DNA of 19,728 nucleotides, taken from positions 1-19,728 of the forward strand of contig JANWJI010000056.1 in the NCBI GenBank assembly GCA_025449515.1, written 5' to 3'. Below the pieces are notes generated by a model, which did no database searches, was not told the origin of the DNA, and saw only the letters and a program-made list of their open reading frames with translations. Positions within the stretch are counted from its first letter, which is position 1; each line of letters opens with the position of its first letter. Of this stretch, positions 1 to 7,567 are shown piece by piece. The stretch is from Nitrososphaeraceae archaeon (GTDB lineage Archaea > Thermoproteota > Nitrososphaeria > Nitrososphaerales > Nitrososphaeraceae). Position numbers and translations under genes: made by a program.

Positions 1-1
1 C

Positions 2-64
2 AAAGCACAAGAAGTAGAAGCAGGACTAAAAGTAATGCTTTACAATAAATTCATTAGTCTATAG
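2..64 (+). CDS. 3' end of an unidentified protein-coding gene (partial)
   Basis: Only one forward frame stays open from the window edge, giving about 20 residues that end in LKVMLYNKFISL before a TAG stop; the other two forward frames close at once or within about 15 codons. This is best read as the tail of a gene that begins upstream. The fragment is too short to identify and no family is claimed. It ends about 100 nt before the methylthiotransferase start, on the same strand. Confidence 0.45.
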   Translation, partial: KAQEVEAGLKVMLYNKFISL

Positions 65-163
65 GCTCAAATAACACTTCGTATTGGATACTATTCGACA
101 AATCCATTAGAATTGAGCTACAAGGTAGATCGGTTGATATAGCAGAACCCAGCATTCGGGTAT

Positions 164-1609
164 TTGTTGCTGTCTCAAAAGAAAATTATAAAAGAAGCAT
201 TCCTTACCAAAGAAAATGATCCAAACTTTCGATACTTAACTATTCCGAGTGGCTTCTCCAATTCCAGCTCTGCAATTAAGGAACCTCCGACCGACCCTAG
301 TTCAAAAAGAAGGATATGGATAGAGGCCTATGGCTGTCCTTCAAATATTGCGGATTCTGAAATGATTAAAGGATTGCTTACTGCTGACGGGTTTGATTTG
401 GCCAGAAATCAAGCCGAAGCAGATGCCAGTATCATAGTAACGTGCTCAGTTAAGGATTCAACTGAGCATAAGATGATTCATCGAATTAAAGAGATTACAA
501 AGATAGGCAGACCAGTTGTTGTCGCAGGTTGTCTTGCAAAGGCAGACAGTAGCAAAGTTGAATCTGTCGATTCTAAGGTCTCTCTGATAGGTCCTAATTC
601 TATTGCTAACACGGTCCATGTTGTAAGATCTGCATTGCTTAATAAAAAAGTCTTGGCGCTGGAGGACTCGGTATTACCTAAACTGAATCTGCCTAGAGTT
701 CGATCTAATAACATTATTTCGATAGTGGAAATAGCGACCGGATGTCTTAGTGAATGTAGCTTTTGTCAAACGAAGATCGCTAGGGGCTGGTTAAAGAGTT
801 ATCGGATCGGCGATATAATTAGACAGATAAGGCGAGATATATCCGAAGGATGTAAGGAAGTATGGCTTTCTTCTACTGACAATGGCTGTTATGGCAGAGA
901 CATGGGTCTCGACTTGGTCCATTTATTGGATTCATGCATAAGCATTAATGCCAACTTTATGCTAAGAGTTGGAATGATGAATCCGATGTATATTCCAAGT
1001 ATGGAACAAAAATTAGTAAAGGTTTTTAAACAGAATAAAAAAATTTTTAAGTTTATTCATATTCCTGTTCAAAGCGGAAATGACAGAATACTAAAAATGA
1101 TGAAACGTGGTCACACTGTTGATATATTTAAGAGACTTGTAAAGATGCTTAGATATGAGATACCCAGGGTAACTATTGCTACAGATATTATAGCAGGATT
1201 CCCGTCCGAATCTGAAGCTGAGTTCCAAGATACACTTTCATTAATATCAGAGATTCGGCCTGACGTTGTAAACATTTCTAAATATAGTTCCAGACCTGGG
1301 ACCAGAGCTGGCAAAATGAATAGATTGGACTCACAGCTAGTGAAGAGAAGAACCGAACAACTTCATGTGTTGGTCAAAAAAATATCTAATGAACAAAATC
1401 TAAATTGGAAAAATTGGAGAGGTAGCATTTTAGTCGATGAATTAACAACGGATGCATTGATCGGAAGGAATTTCACTTATAAGCCGATTTTTGTTCCTTT
1501 CACCCAATGTGGATTGTCAAAAGAGTTGGCTAATGATAAGCTCGGTTCAGAAATTCAAGTCAAGGTAGAAGATGTCTCTCCGAATGCATTGCGTGGTAGT
1601 CTGCTGTAA
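164..1609 (+). CDS. tRNA threonylcarbamoyladenosine methylthiotransferase (archaeal e-MtaB/MiaB family)
   Basis: A radical-SAM enzyme with two [4Fe-4S] clusters that adds a methylthio group to t6A37 of ANN-decoding tRNAs. All three expected parts are visible in 481 residues. The N-terminal UPF0004 domain starts at IWIEAYGC (about residue 51), with cluster ligands C58, C94 and C123. The radical-SAM motif CxxxCxxC is C194, C198, C201 in GCLSECSFC. A C-terminal TRAM-like segment (about 415-480) would bind tRNA. No ATG or GTG lies between the open-frame start and the first domain, so a TTG at 164 (or 167) is the likely start. That gives about 50 extra residues, rich in Ser, Pro and Lys, before the family's usual beginning. 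Assignment to e-MtaB rather than bacterial MiaB rests on the archaeal context and overall resemblance. Confidence 0.88.
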   Translation: MLLSQKKIIKEAFLTKENDPNFRYLTIPSGFSNSSSAIKEPPTDPSSKRRIWIEAYGCPSNIADSEMIKGLLTADGFDLARNQAEADASIIVTCSVKDSTEHKMIHRIKEITKIGRPVVVAGCLAKADSSKVESVDSKVSLIGPNSIANTVHVVRSALLNKKVLALEDSVLPKLNLPRVRSNNIISIVEIATGCLSECSFCQTKIARGWLKSYRIGDIIRQIRRDISEGCKEVWLSSTDNGCYGRDMGLDLVHLLDSCISINANFMLRVGMMNPMYIPSMEQKLVKVFKQNKKIFKFIHIPVQSGNDRILKMMKRGHTVDIFKRLVKMLRYEIPRVTIATDIIAGFPSESEAEFQDTLSLISEIRPDVVNISKYSSRPGTRAGKMNRLDSQLVKRRTEQLHVLVKKISNEQNLNWKNWRGSILVDELTTDALIGRNFTYKPIFVPFTQCGLSKELANDKLGSEIQVKVEDVSPNALRGSLL

Positions 1610-1643
1610 TAATCTCAGAGATAGAAGAGACGGTATGTGAAAA

Positions 1644-2270
1644 TCAATTTACCTTGATTGATCCGAGAATTTTATTTACTACAGGTAACTGTTTCGCAAA
1701 CTCGCGTTGGGCATCGATATATGAAAATGTATATTTCTTCCCATTACTTACTGTCCAAATATCCATAGATTTAAGGGGGAAAGTCAGTGACGGATCATCA
1801 CTATTGTATGAGTAGAGTATTTTTTTCGCTACATGATCTCCGAGATTAGTAGTATTTGATTCGATTAGATGAAAATTATTAACTTTTGCAGCCTCAGCCA
1901 TGTTCGTGCGAGTTAGATCATCCAATGTCTTACCACTTTGTGGTAAACCCTCTACCGAGACGAGAATAATTGGTGGAATGATATCCATATCGCTTTGTCG
2001 AGTTGAATTTAGTCTGATAACTGTGGTCGGACCTATTTTTTGAGTTGATACTGGCCAATCTTTTGGGTGTTGGAATTTAATACCCAGAGACGAATTCTCG
2101 TAAGCCTCGAAGGCTATAGTACGCATATCAGCAGTTGCATTGTTATTATGCATATGCTTCATCTGTGCGATCACCGGGGTAAGTGAACCAGAAGAAACCG
2201 CAATGGACGTAAGGATACAGATTGCCCCCAATATCACTACACTGAGCCTTCGATCTATACGCTCTGGCAT
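1644..2270 (-). CDS. PsbP-like exported or membrane-anchored protein
   Basis: A 208-residue protein beginning MPERIDRR, followed by a hydrophobic stretch (about residues 9-35) that looks like a signal peptide or membrane anchor. The mature part is likely outside the cell. Its body (about 55-208) contains the pattern SSLGIKFQHPKDWPV, then alternating beta-rich segments and a C-terminal FAKQLPVVNKILGSIKV. This resembles the PsbP-like domain proteins that are numerous in thaumarchaeal genomes. The archaeal role is unknown; the PsbP name reflects fold similarity only and implies no photosynthesis. The start is an ATG; a TATA-like CTTATACT lies about 30 nt upstream (2298-2305), so the transcript may have almost no leader. 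The gene converges with the methylthiotransferase gene, 34 nt apart. Confidence 0.65.
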   Translation of the reverse strand: MPERIDRRLSVVILGAICILTSIAVSSGSLTPVIAQMKHMHNNNATADMRTIAFEAYENSSLGIKFQHPKDWPVSTQKIGPTTVIRLNSTRQSDMDIIPPIILVSVEGLPQSGKTLDDLTRTNMAEAAKVNNFHLIESNTTNLGDHVAKKILYSYNSDDPSLTFPLKSMDIWTVSNGKKYTFSYIDAQREFAKQLPVVNKILGSIKVN

Positions 2271-2449
2271 TTGGATGAGTTGGCTATGTTGTCGTCAAGT
2301 ATAAGATTCTATTGATTACTGCGATAAATTATGGAAGCACGTGATATGCAGAATGATTAAAAGTCAACCTCAACGGTTGTACAAGATTCAGAACTTCAGA
2401 TTCCTTTACGGATTCTTTTATTGAAGCTCTATCCTCATCCCAATAAATT

Positions 2450-2782
2450 TTAGGCTTGGTTCGTCTGTTCAGCTGGCACAGTATCTGAAGGTTTCGTTTT
2501 CGTTTCTGCCTTTGTCTCTTCAAATAGAGATACTACCAGTGTATCGTTCTCGTCCTTTACCATCTTTACCCGCACCTTTCTCGGAGGATTTGTCTTGCCC
2601 TTTCTCCAAACGTGTCTATTCAGCTCTTGATCAAGTTTAACATCTTCAGTCTTCATATGCTTTGTCGCAAACTCCCTTATCATGTTGATTACTCTATCGG
2701 TTCTCTTATAAGAGGGGGTTATCCACGCCTTGCCTAAATTAATTGTATATACACGACTATCACTTTCTTCAGTACTAGACAT
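2450..2782 (-). CDS. rpl31e: Large-subunit ribosomal protein L31e
   Basis: L31e is a eukaryote/archaea-specific protein of the 50S subunit near the peptide exit tunnel. The 110-residue product has the family core: YTINLGKAW near residue 12, then a basic helix (RTDRVINMIREFATKHMK) and LNRHVWRKGKTNPPRKVRVK. An acidic/Thr-rich tail follows core strand VSLF (about residues 93-110), somewhat longer than in compact archaeal homologues. The start is an ATG 16 nt after the rpl39e stop, with a GAGG about 12 nt upstream, so translation as the second gene of the operon is likely. The eIF6 and L18a genes that often follow this pair in other archaea are absent here. Confidence 0.93.
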   Translation of the reverse strand: MSSTEESDSRVYTINLGKAWITPSYKRTDRVINMIREFATKHMKTEDVKLDQELNRHVWRKGKTNPPRKVRVKMVKDENDTLVVSLFEETKAETKTKPSDTVPAEQTNQA

Positions 2783-2798
2783 CTAACTCATACATCCT

Positions 2799-2957
2799 CT
2801 ATCCAACATTTACATCTGTTCTACGCCATAATCTACGTTTCGGATTAGTTCTTACATGTCTGTGAGTTCTTATTATAACCCATGCCGGCACTGGTCTGTT
2901 CTGTTTAGTCTTTCTTAATAATCTTCTTTTTCTTGAAGTATTTTTCCTGGCCGCCAT
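2799..2957 (-). CDS. rpl39e: Large-subunit ribosomal protein L39e
   Basis: A 52-residue, very basic protein beginning MAARKNTSRKRRLLRKTKQN and containing PVPAWVIIRTH and NPKRRLWRRTDVNVG, the hallmark of L39e, which lines the nascent-chain exit tunnel. Length and Arg/Lys density match the family exactly. It is the first gene of the rpl39e-rpl31e pair, the usual archaeal order. The ATG is preceded by a TATA-like box centred about 28 nt upstream, so its mRNA is probably leaderless; no Shine-Dalgarno sequence is evident. Confidence 0.95.
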   Translation of the reverse strand: MAARKNTSRKRRLLRKTKQNRPVPAWVIIRTHRHVRTNPKRRLWRRTDVNVG

Positions 2958-2980
2958 ATTAATCGAAGAGTATTTACCCC

Positions 2981-2990
2981 TATTTTTAAG
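2981..2990 (-). promoter_or_regulatory. Probable TATA box of the rpl39e-rpl31e operon
   Basis: On the minus strand the sequence reads CTTAAAAATA, centred about 28 nt before the rpl39e ATG. Archaeal transcription begins about 25 nt after the TATA box, which would place the RNA 5' end at or next to the start codon. This is inferred from spacing and composition. Confidence 0.5.
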
Positions 2991-3010
2991 TGTTATTCGT
3001 TAGGGCTCCC

Positions 3011-3024
3011 GTTTTATTTATTTA
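3011..3024 (+). promoter_or_regulatory. Probable TATA box of the membrane cupredoxin gene
   Basis: The run GTTTTATTTATTTA is centred about 31 nt before the GTG at 3049, which supports that GTG over the internal ATG at 3079. It lies back-to-back with the rpl39e promoter in a 91-nt divergent region. Confidence 0.4.
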
Positions 3025-3048
3025 GCCTTTCGGGAAAAGATTAAGTAT

Positions 3049-3903
3049 GTGAAGACTCTCCCACCTGACTATACTAGTATGACTGATTGGGATCTTCTTA
3101 CTCCCGGTATCGGTTTGACATCGATTGGTATAGTGGGAGTAGGAATTTCGCTCGCTGGGATAGCCAAGACCTTCGTGGAAGGAATGCACGCCGTCTCCCT
3201 TTTGACGATGCTAATCGGGATGATCTTTATTGCATCTGGCCTTTTCAAGGATGGATTTCCAACTTCGAGCAGAGCTAAATCTGCTGCTCTTATTACATTA
3301 GGATTTTTGGTCACTTTTGGTGTGGCAGCTGCAGTTACGGTCAGTGCTCAAGTCCCTAGTATATTTGCGTATATTGGATTAATGATGATCATAGGGATAC
3401 CAAGTGTCGTCATCGCAGTGGCTTCAGCCAAGAGGTCACCATACATCAAGGCCCTGTCCATTATGTTCATTTCAGCAGCAGTAGTCGGAGGTATCACTTT
3501 TTACGCCTTTGGTTTAGTAACTCCAAAACCTCCTTCTGCCCAGAGTCAAAATGCCACAAATAGTGCGCAAGCCGGGTCAGGTACACCAAAGACTGTGGAG
3601 TTAAAAAAAGGCACATTGATATCAAAAATATCGATAATGCCTGGTGCGTCGGCTAAAGGAAATCCAAATTATAACCCAAAAGCTCTACTCGTAACAAAGA
3701 ACGCTGGCATAATTTGGACAAATAACGATAATGTTCCTCACACAGTCACAAGCGCTAAGGATCAAGGAAAAACATTCGATTCTTCCATCATCATGTCAAA
3801 GAAGACGTTTACATTGGATGTTTCCAAACTGACACCTAGTGGATATGATTACTTTTGCACTATTCATCCATTTATGAAAGCAAAGTTTACTGTTAAATCC
3901 TGA
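3049..3903 (+). CDS. Multi-pass membrane protein with C-terminal cupredoxin (plastocyanin-like) domain
   Basis: The 284-residue product has five likely transmembrane helices (about 21-40, 48-66, 78-100, 104-126, 134-156), then a Pro/Ser/Asn/Gln-rich linker (158-181), then a blue-copper domain (182-284). The four type 1 copper ligands are all present in the right order: H231 in VPHTVTS, and C270, H273, M276 in YFCTIHPFM. If the N terminus is inside, five helices put the copper domain outside, where it could accept or donate electrons. Membrane and soluble plastocyanin-like proteins are abundant in ammonia-oxidising archaea, which use copper rather than haem carriers. The start is GTG 3049, with ATG 3079 as the alternative. 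The redox partner cannot be read from the neighbours. Confidence 0.85.
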   Translation: MKTLPPDYTSMTDWDLLTPGIGLTSIGIVGVGISLAGIAKTFVEGMHAVSLLTMLIGMIFIASGLFKDGFPTSSRAKSAALITLGFLVTFGVAAAVTVSAQVPSIFAYIGLMMIIGIPSVVIAVASAKRSPYIKALSIMFISAAVVGGITFYAFGLVTPKPPSAQSQNATNSAQAGSGTPKTVELKKGTLISKISIMPGASAKGNPNYNPKALLVTKNAGIIWTNNDNVPHTVTSAKDQGKTFDSSIIMSKKTFTLDVSKLTPSGYDYFCTIHPFMKAKFTVKS

Positions 3904-4017
3904 AAATTCAAGATCGCGAATCGCATTTGAAATTCTACAAAATCACTGATAATACCTTAGTACATTATCTGCAACATATTTTAGAAAGTCGTTGATTGAT
4001 CTACAAGAATAAGCTGA

Positions 4018-4434
4018 GTGAAAACAATAATGAGGATTAGCCAGACCCAACTCACGGAATTGGTCGATATTGCAACGTCATCTTTACCAAACGAATCCTG
4101 TGCGTTGTTAGCTGGCGAAGTCAAAGATATGAAAATCTGGAAGGACATAAGAATTGTAGAAATTATCGCGGCTAGGAATGCAGATCAGTCTATTGTAAGC
4201 TTTAGTGTAGATGAGATGGAGTTAATTGAACTATATGAAAGAGCCGAAGCGAGAGGACTGCAAATAGTTGGTATATTTCATTCACATCCTTCGAAACCAG
4301 CCCCATCTTCGGCTGATGTGGAATTCATGAGAATCAATCCTATTGTATGGCTTATTTATTCTAGTGTCACGCACGAATTTAGGGCATATATTCTTGAAAA
4401 TGAATTAGAAGACGTTGAAATGGAATCAACTTAA
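4018..4434 (+). CDS. JAMM/MPN+ family metalloprotease
   Basis: A 138-residue single-domain protein with the zinc-binding JAMM signature: likely E26 (in PNESCALL), H88 and H90 in FHSHP, then S97 and D100 in PSSAD. These proteins cut isopeptide or peptide bonds, typically removing ubiquitin-like modifiers; in archaea they act on SAMP/Urm1-like proteins, and relatives release sulfur-carrier domains. The distance from H90 to S97 is one residue shorter than in the commonest HxHx(7)Sx(2)D form. No ubiquitin-like or E1-like gene is in the window, so the substrate is unknown. The start is GTG 4018 or ATG 4030; a TATA-like CATATTTTAG lies near 3976-3985. Its stop overlaps the convergent aspS stop within the palindrome TTAA. 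Confidence 0.85.
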   Translation: MKTIMRISQTQLTELVDIATSSLPNESCALLAGEVKDMKIWKDIRIVEIIAARNADQSIVSFSVDEMELIELYERAEARGLQIVGIFHSHPSKPAPSSADVEFMRINPIVWLIYSSVTHEFRAYILENELEDVEMEST

Positions 4435-5741
4435 GGATGCAGACGCTGAGTATCTCGAGGATAGAGGACTACCTCTCTAACGTTTTGCGCATTGGTTAAT
4501 ACCATCATCAACCTGTCTAAACCGAGGCCCCATCCTGAATGTGGAGGCATCCCCCATTCAAATGCTCTTAGGTGATCCTCAAACCCGGCAGGATCTAATC
4601 CTTGATCTATAATTCTTTGACGCAGTTTGCTATTATCGTGCTGCCTTCTTCCTCCTGATATCAACTCAAGGTACCCGAATTGCAAGTCAAAGGATTCCGA
4701 TAGAAATGGATCATTCTCTTTCTCATGTATGTAGAATGGTTTTAGTTTTAAGGGCCAATCGGTTATAAAGTAAAATCCCTTGTGAATTTGACCAAGTTTT
4801 CTCAACGCCGAATCAGACAGGTCATCGCCGTACTCTATTTTTTCGCCATCATCATTTAATACATCGACGCAATGTTCGTACGAGAATCGCTCAATTTTGG
4901 ATCGACTCAATTCAAGAATTGAATCCTTGTTTAAATATGTAGATCCCCCTACTTCAAGGGTAAGACTTAATTGATTCAAAACGTTTGCTAATAATTTCTC
5001 CGCAATGTCCATTACGTCATTAGAATCAAGGAATGCCGCCTCGATATCGATACTGACAAATTCGCTCAGGTGTCTTACTGTATGTGACTTCTCAGCTCTA
5101 AAATACGGAGCAATTTCAAATACTCTATCCAAAGATAAAATTAACTGTTCTTTATAGAGTTGAGGACTCTGAGCTAGGTAAGCTACGGTATCAAAGTAAT
5201 TTACGGAAAACAAATTCGCACCACCTTCACTTGCGGTGCCAATGATTTTTGGGGTTTGAACTTCAATAAATCGATCAGATTGCAGCACTGATCTAATCAC
5301 CTGAGTTACGCAAGATTTCAAACGGAAGATTTCAGAAATCTTAGGATTTCTCAGGTCTAACGCCCTTGAATCTATCCTCTTATCTAATGCCGAGTCAATC
5401 CTACCGGCAGGATCTAACGGAAGAGGCTGGACTGCCTTGGAAATTATATCAACGCGATCTACCTTAATCTCTACATCAAAGTCCTTCGCTTTTCCAACTT
5501 GAATAATGCCGGATACGATGACTATACTGTGTCTCGTTAGGTCCTTCAGGGCCAGGAGGTGATCACCAGTAACTACTATCTGTACTATTCCACTCACATC
5601 TCTAATGAGTAAGAAGACTAACTTTCCAATATCGCGAATATCTTCTACCCAGCCAGCAATTTGGACCCTTTCCCCGAGGAGGCTCTTGTTGATTTGATTT
5701 GCGAAGTGTGATCTATGAATGCCATCACCATTAGTCATCAC
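4431..5741 (-). CDS. aspS: Aspartyl-tRNA synthetase (archaeal type)
   Basis: A class II aminoacyl-tRNA synthetase of 436 residues, the normal length for archaeal AspRS/AsxRS, lacking the bacterial GAD insertion. The N-terminal OB-fold anticodon-binding domain (about 24-100) carries VQIAGWVEDIRD. The catalytic domain has motif 2 (FRAE, 214-217, with R215) and motif 3 (GLGLDR, 405-410). Start options are GTG 5741 and the adjacent ATG 5738; a GGAG inside the end of the upstream gene sits about 8 nt before the GTG. Only 3 nt separate it from that gene, so the two are co-transcribed. Whether the enzyme charges only tRNA-Asp or also tRNA-Asn cannot be settled here: the OB-fold position that is His or Trp in characterised archaeal enzymes appears to be Glu (E33). 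Confidence 0.93.
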   Translation of the reverse strand: MMTNGDGIHRSHFANQINKSLLGERVQIAGWVEDIRDIGKLVFLLIRDVSGIVQIVVTGDHLLALKDLTRHSIVIVSGIIQVGKAKDFDVEIKVDRVDIISKAVQPLPLDPAGRIDSALDKRIDSRALDLRNPKISEIFRLKSCVTQVIRSVLQSDRFIEVQTPKIIGTASEGGANLFSVNYFDTVAYLAQSPQLYKEQLILSLDRVFEIAPYFRAEKSHTVRHLSEFVSIDIEAAFLDSNDVMDIAEKLLANVLNQLSLTLEVGGSTYLNKDSILELSRSKIERFSYEHCVDVLNDDGEKIEYGDDLSDSALRKLGQIHKGFYFITDWPLKLKPFYIHEKENDPFLSESFDLQFGYLELISGGRRQHDNSKLRQRIIDQGLDPAGFEDHLRAFEWGMPPHSGWGLGLDRLMMVLTNAQNVREVVLYPRDTQRLHP

Positions 5742-5744
5742 TTT

Positions 5745-6278
5745 TCAGGCTCCAGGATTTGTTGCATTTTTAAGCTCAATTACCAACTCCATATTCTTTA
5801 CTTGCTTTGCAATTTTCTGGATTTTCTTTGAATCTAATTGAGATCTTGCGCCGTCATTCTCTTCAACTATTATCTTCGTGACTTTGTTGCCATCTGGTAG
5901 CCAGATCAAATTTATGTTTAGAACCCTAGTGGGAAAGAAAAGATTCTCAATAAATTTTCTATCTGTAGAATCCCCTTCCACAAACCATACTTTAGATTGA
6001 AATTCTTTCTTGATCTTCTTCGCAACCTCAGAATTTCCTCTGATGAAGATAATATCGGGACTTTTCAGTATTAGTACAAAAACGTCATCTACTTTGGTCG
6101 CACCTATTAAGGTGAATTGATTTATATTTTGGTCGTGTTCGGCGAGTTTGGCAAGCCTCATAGCTCCCTCCACATCAGAGGACTTTAGTTGTCCTGAATC
6201 CAACTTTGACTCACATTTAGCACAGAGAACTCCGGTTTTGGCATCAAATGAACATATAGGCGTTTTCAAAGCAATCAC
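5745..6278 (-). CDS. Archaeal NusA-like KH-domain RNA-binding protein with N-terminal zinc-finger-like motif
   Basis: The 177-residue protein has a cysteine motif at the N terminus (C9, C19, C22 in a CxxC-like setting) followed by KLDSGQLKSSDVEGA. The central and C-terminal part contains PDIIFIRGNSEVAKKIKKEF, a KH-like segment, and FFPTRVLNINLIWLPDG, which I recognise from a conserved archaeal family annotated as NusA-like or KH-domain RNA-binding. Its molecular role is not established. Family members often show four cysteines; here the second position appears to be Asp or Phe (CSFD), so zinc binding is doubtful. The start is GTG 6278, with a minus-strand TATA-like TTATATAA at 6313-6320. It is the first gene of an operon with aspS. 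Confidence 0.6.
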   Translation of the reverse strand: MIALKTPICSFDAKTGVLCAKCESKLDSGQLKSSDVEGAMRLAKLAEHDQNINQFTLIGATKVDDVFVLILKSPDIIFIRGNSEVAKKIKKEFQSKVWFVEGDSTDRKFIENLFFPTRVLNINLIWLPDGNKVTKIIVEENDGARSQLDSKKIQKIAKQVKNMELVIELKNATNPGA

Positions 6279-6451
6279 TCATCATAGAATTATAATATTT
6301 GAGAATTTTCTGTTATATAACCTGTTATGTAGTTATGCTACTCTAGAGGCTCGAAATAGACCGCAAAAGGAAGTAAATTTGGGTGGGAAGACAAAGCCTC
6401 CGAATTGTTTGATCACATATTATGGTACTCAGATACCGTCGGAAACACGCA

Positions 6452-6463
6452 TCATTTATTATC
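6452..6463 (+). promoter_or_regulatory. Possible TATA box for the ABC ATPase gene
   Basis: TCATTTATTATC is centred about 38 nt before ATG 6496. Initiation about 26 nt downstream would leave a leader of roughly a dozen nucleotides and exclude the longer upstream open frame as the start. Confidence 0.35.
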
Positions 6464-6495
6464 AGTGGTTGGTAAGCTTTGTGTCAATAGCAATA

Positions 6496-7449
6496 ATGTC
6501 CCAGTTAAGTAAGCTGATCGTCGATTCACTTAAGGCGCATTATATCACAAAAGAAGGAACTATTAAGGCAGTAGATAGTGTCAGCTTCGAAATCAGGGGT
6601 CATGAATCATTTGGGATAGCTGGCGAAACTGCATCTGGCAAAAGCACCCTTGGTTTAGCGCTCTTGAGATCGTTACAACCACCTGGGAAGATAGTAGGTG
6701 GCAATATTATACTTCAAGGACAGAATATTTCCAATATGTCAGATGACGAATTTAATAAAACTATACGCTGGAAAAAAATTGCGATGGTCTTCCAGGGCGC
6801 AATGAATACTTTAGATCCGGTTTATACCATCGGAAGTCAGATGATTGAGATCATCAAGGAACACAGGGTCGACATAGACCAGGAGCCACTAATCTCTAAT
6901 TCATTAAAGCAAGTCGGTCTCGATCCGTCGATTTCGTCTAGATATCCCCACGAATTGAGTGGTGGCATGAAACAGCGGGTGGTGATAGCTATGGCACTAT
7001 TACTTGATCCAGACATAGTAATTGCAGATGAGCCTACTACTGCGTTGGACGTACTAGTCCAAGCACAAATAATAGAACTGCTCAAAACACTGAAAAAAGA
7101 GAGAGGCTTGACTGTCATACTTATTACTCACGATCTAAATTTAATTTTAGAATTTGCTGACAAGATAGGAATAATGTATGCTGGTCAGTTGGTAGAATTT
7201 GGCAATTCGAAGGACATTTACGCTAACCCCAAACATCCTTATACCCAGGCCTTAATCGCTTCCATACCACGACTCCATTCAGTTCATAAAGACCTGCAAT
7301 TTATTGCCGGAAGCTCTCCAAACATGCTGGAGTTACCCGCCGGATGTAAGTTTTTTTCGCGTTGTCCATTCGCCAAAGAATTATGTCGAGAAGATCCTCC
7401 TCAAATTAAGCTAGAAAATGGATTTGTCCGATGCTGGCTTTATAAGTGA
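6496..7449 (+). CDS. Peptide/nickel-type ABC transporter ATP-binding protein (DppD/OppD family)
   Basis: With the ATG at 6496 the protein is 317 residues, the usual DppD/OppD size, and opens with a normal ABC N-terminal strand (LIVDSLKAHY). Seen in order: Walker A GETASGKST (43-51), Q-loop Q100, signature LSGGMKQR (154-161), Walker B DIVIADEP (173-180), H-loop H212, and a C-terminal oligo_HPY region with KHPYTQAL and four cysteines (C284, C290, C297, C313). The frame is open back to 6148, but that part is partly antisense to the KH-protein gene and has no family features. No permease, binding protein or second ATPase (DppF) lies next to it, so its partners must be elsewhere. The transported substrate cannot be told from this subunit. 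Confidence 0.88.
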   Translation: MSQLSKLIVDSLKAHYITKEGTIKAVDSVSFEIRGHESFGIAGETASGKSTLGLALLRSLQPPGKIVGGNIILQGQNISNMSDDEFNKTIRWKKIAMVFQGAMNTLDPVYTIGSQMIEIIKEHRVDIDQEPLISNSLKQVGLDPSISSRYPHELSGGMKQRVVIAMALLLDPDIVIADEPTTALDVLVQAQIIELLKTLKKERGLTVILITHDLNLILEFADKIGIMYAGQLVEFGNSKDIYANPKHPYTQALIASIPRLHSVHKDLQFIAGSSPNMLELPAGCKFFSRCPFAKELCREDPPQIKLENGFVRCWLYK

Positions 7450-7523
7450 ATATGAGAACTTGAATTTTCTAGTTTGCACGTTGCAGGCAGTGTTTTTTTG
7501 ATAAATGACAACTGCAAAAATCT

Positions 7524-7534
7524 AATTTAAATAT
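7524..7534 (+). promoter_or_regulatory. Probable TATA box of sufS-sufU
   Basis: AATTTAAATAT is centred about 39 nt before GTG 7568 and 54 nt before ATG 7583. It would start transcription near 7555, giving a short leader. Confidence 0.45.
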
Positions 7535-7567
7535 CACAGTACTCATATTGAATCTGTCTACATATAA

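Noticed and set aside
2377..2384. TTGTACAA near rpl31e, a possible fifth copy of the ABCE1 boxes
   Set aside because: A single copy downstream of a gene; not in a promoter position and expected by chance in a window this size.
2329..2523. 64-codon frame rich in Lys/Arg on the minus strand
   Set aside because: It overlaps the real rpl31e gene in another frame; its basic character comes from reading that gene's A-rich 3' end out of frame.
6148..6495. Upstream in-frame extension of the ABC ATPase (116 codons)
   Set aside because: It runs antisense through the start of the KH-protein gene, has no family features, and the ATG at 6496 gives the normal DppD/OppD length with a plausible promoter before it.
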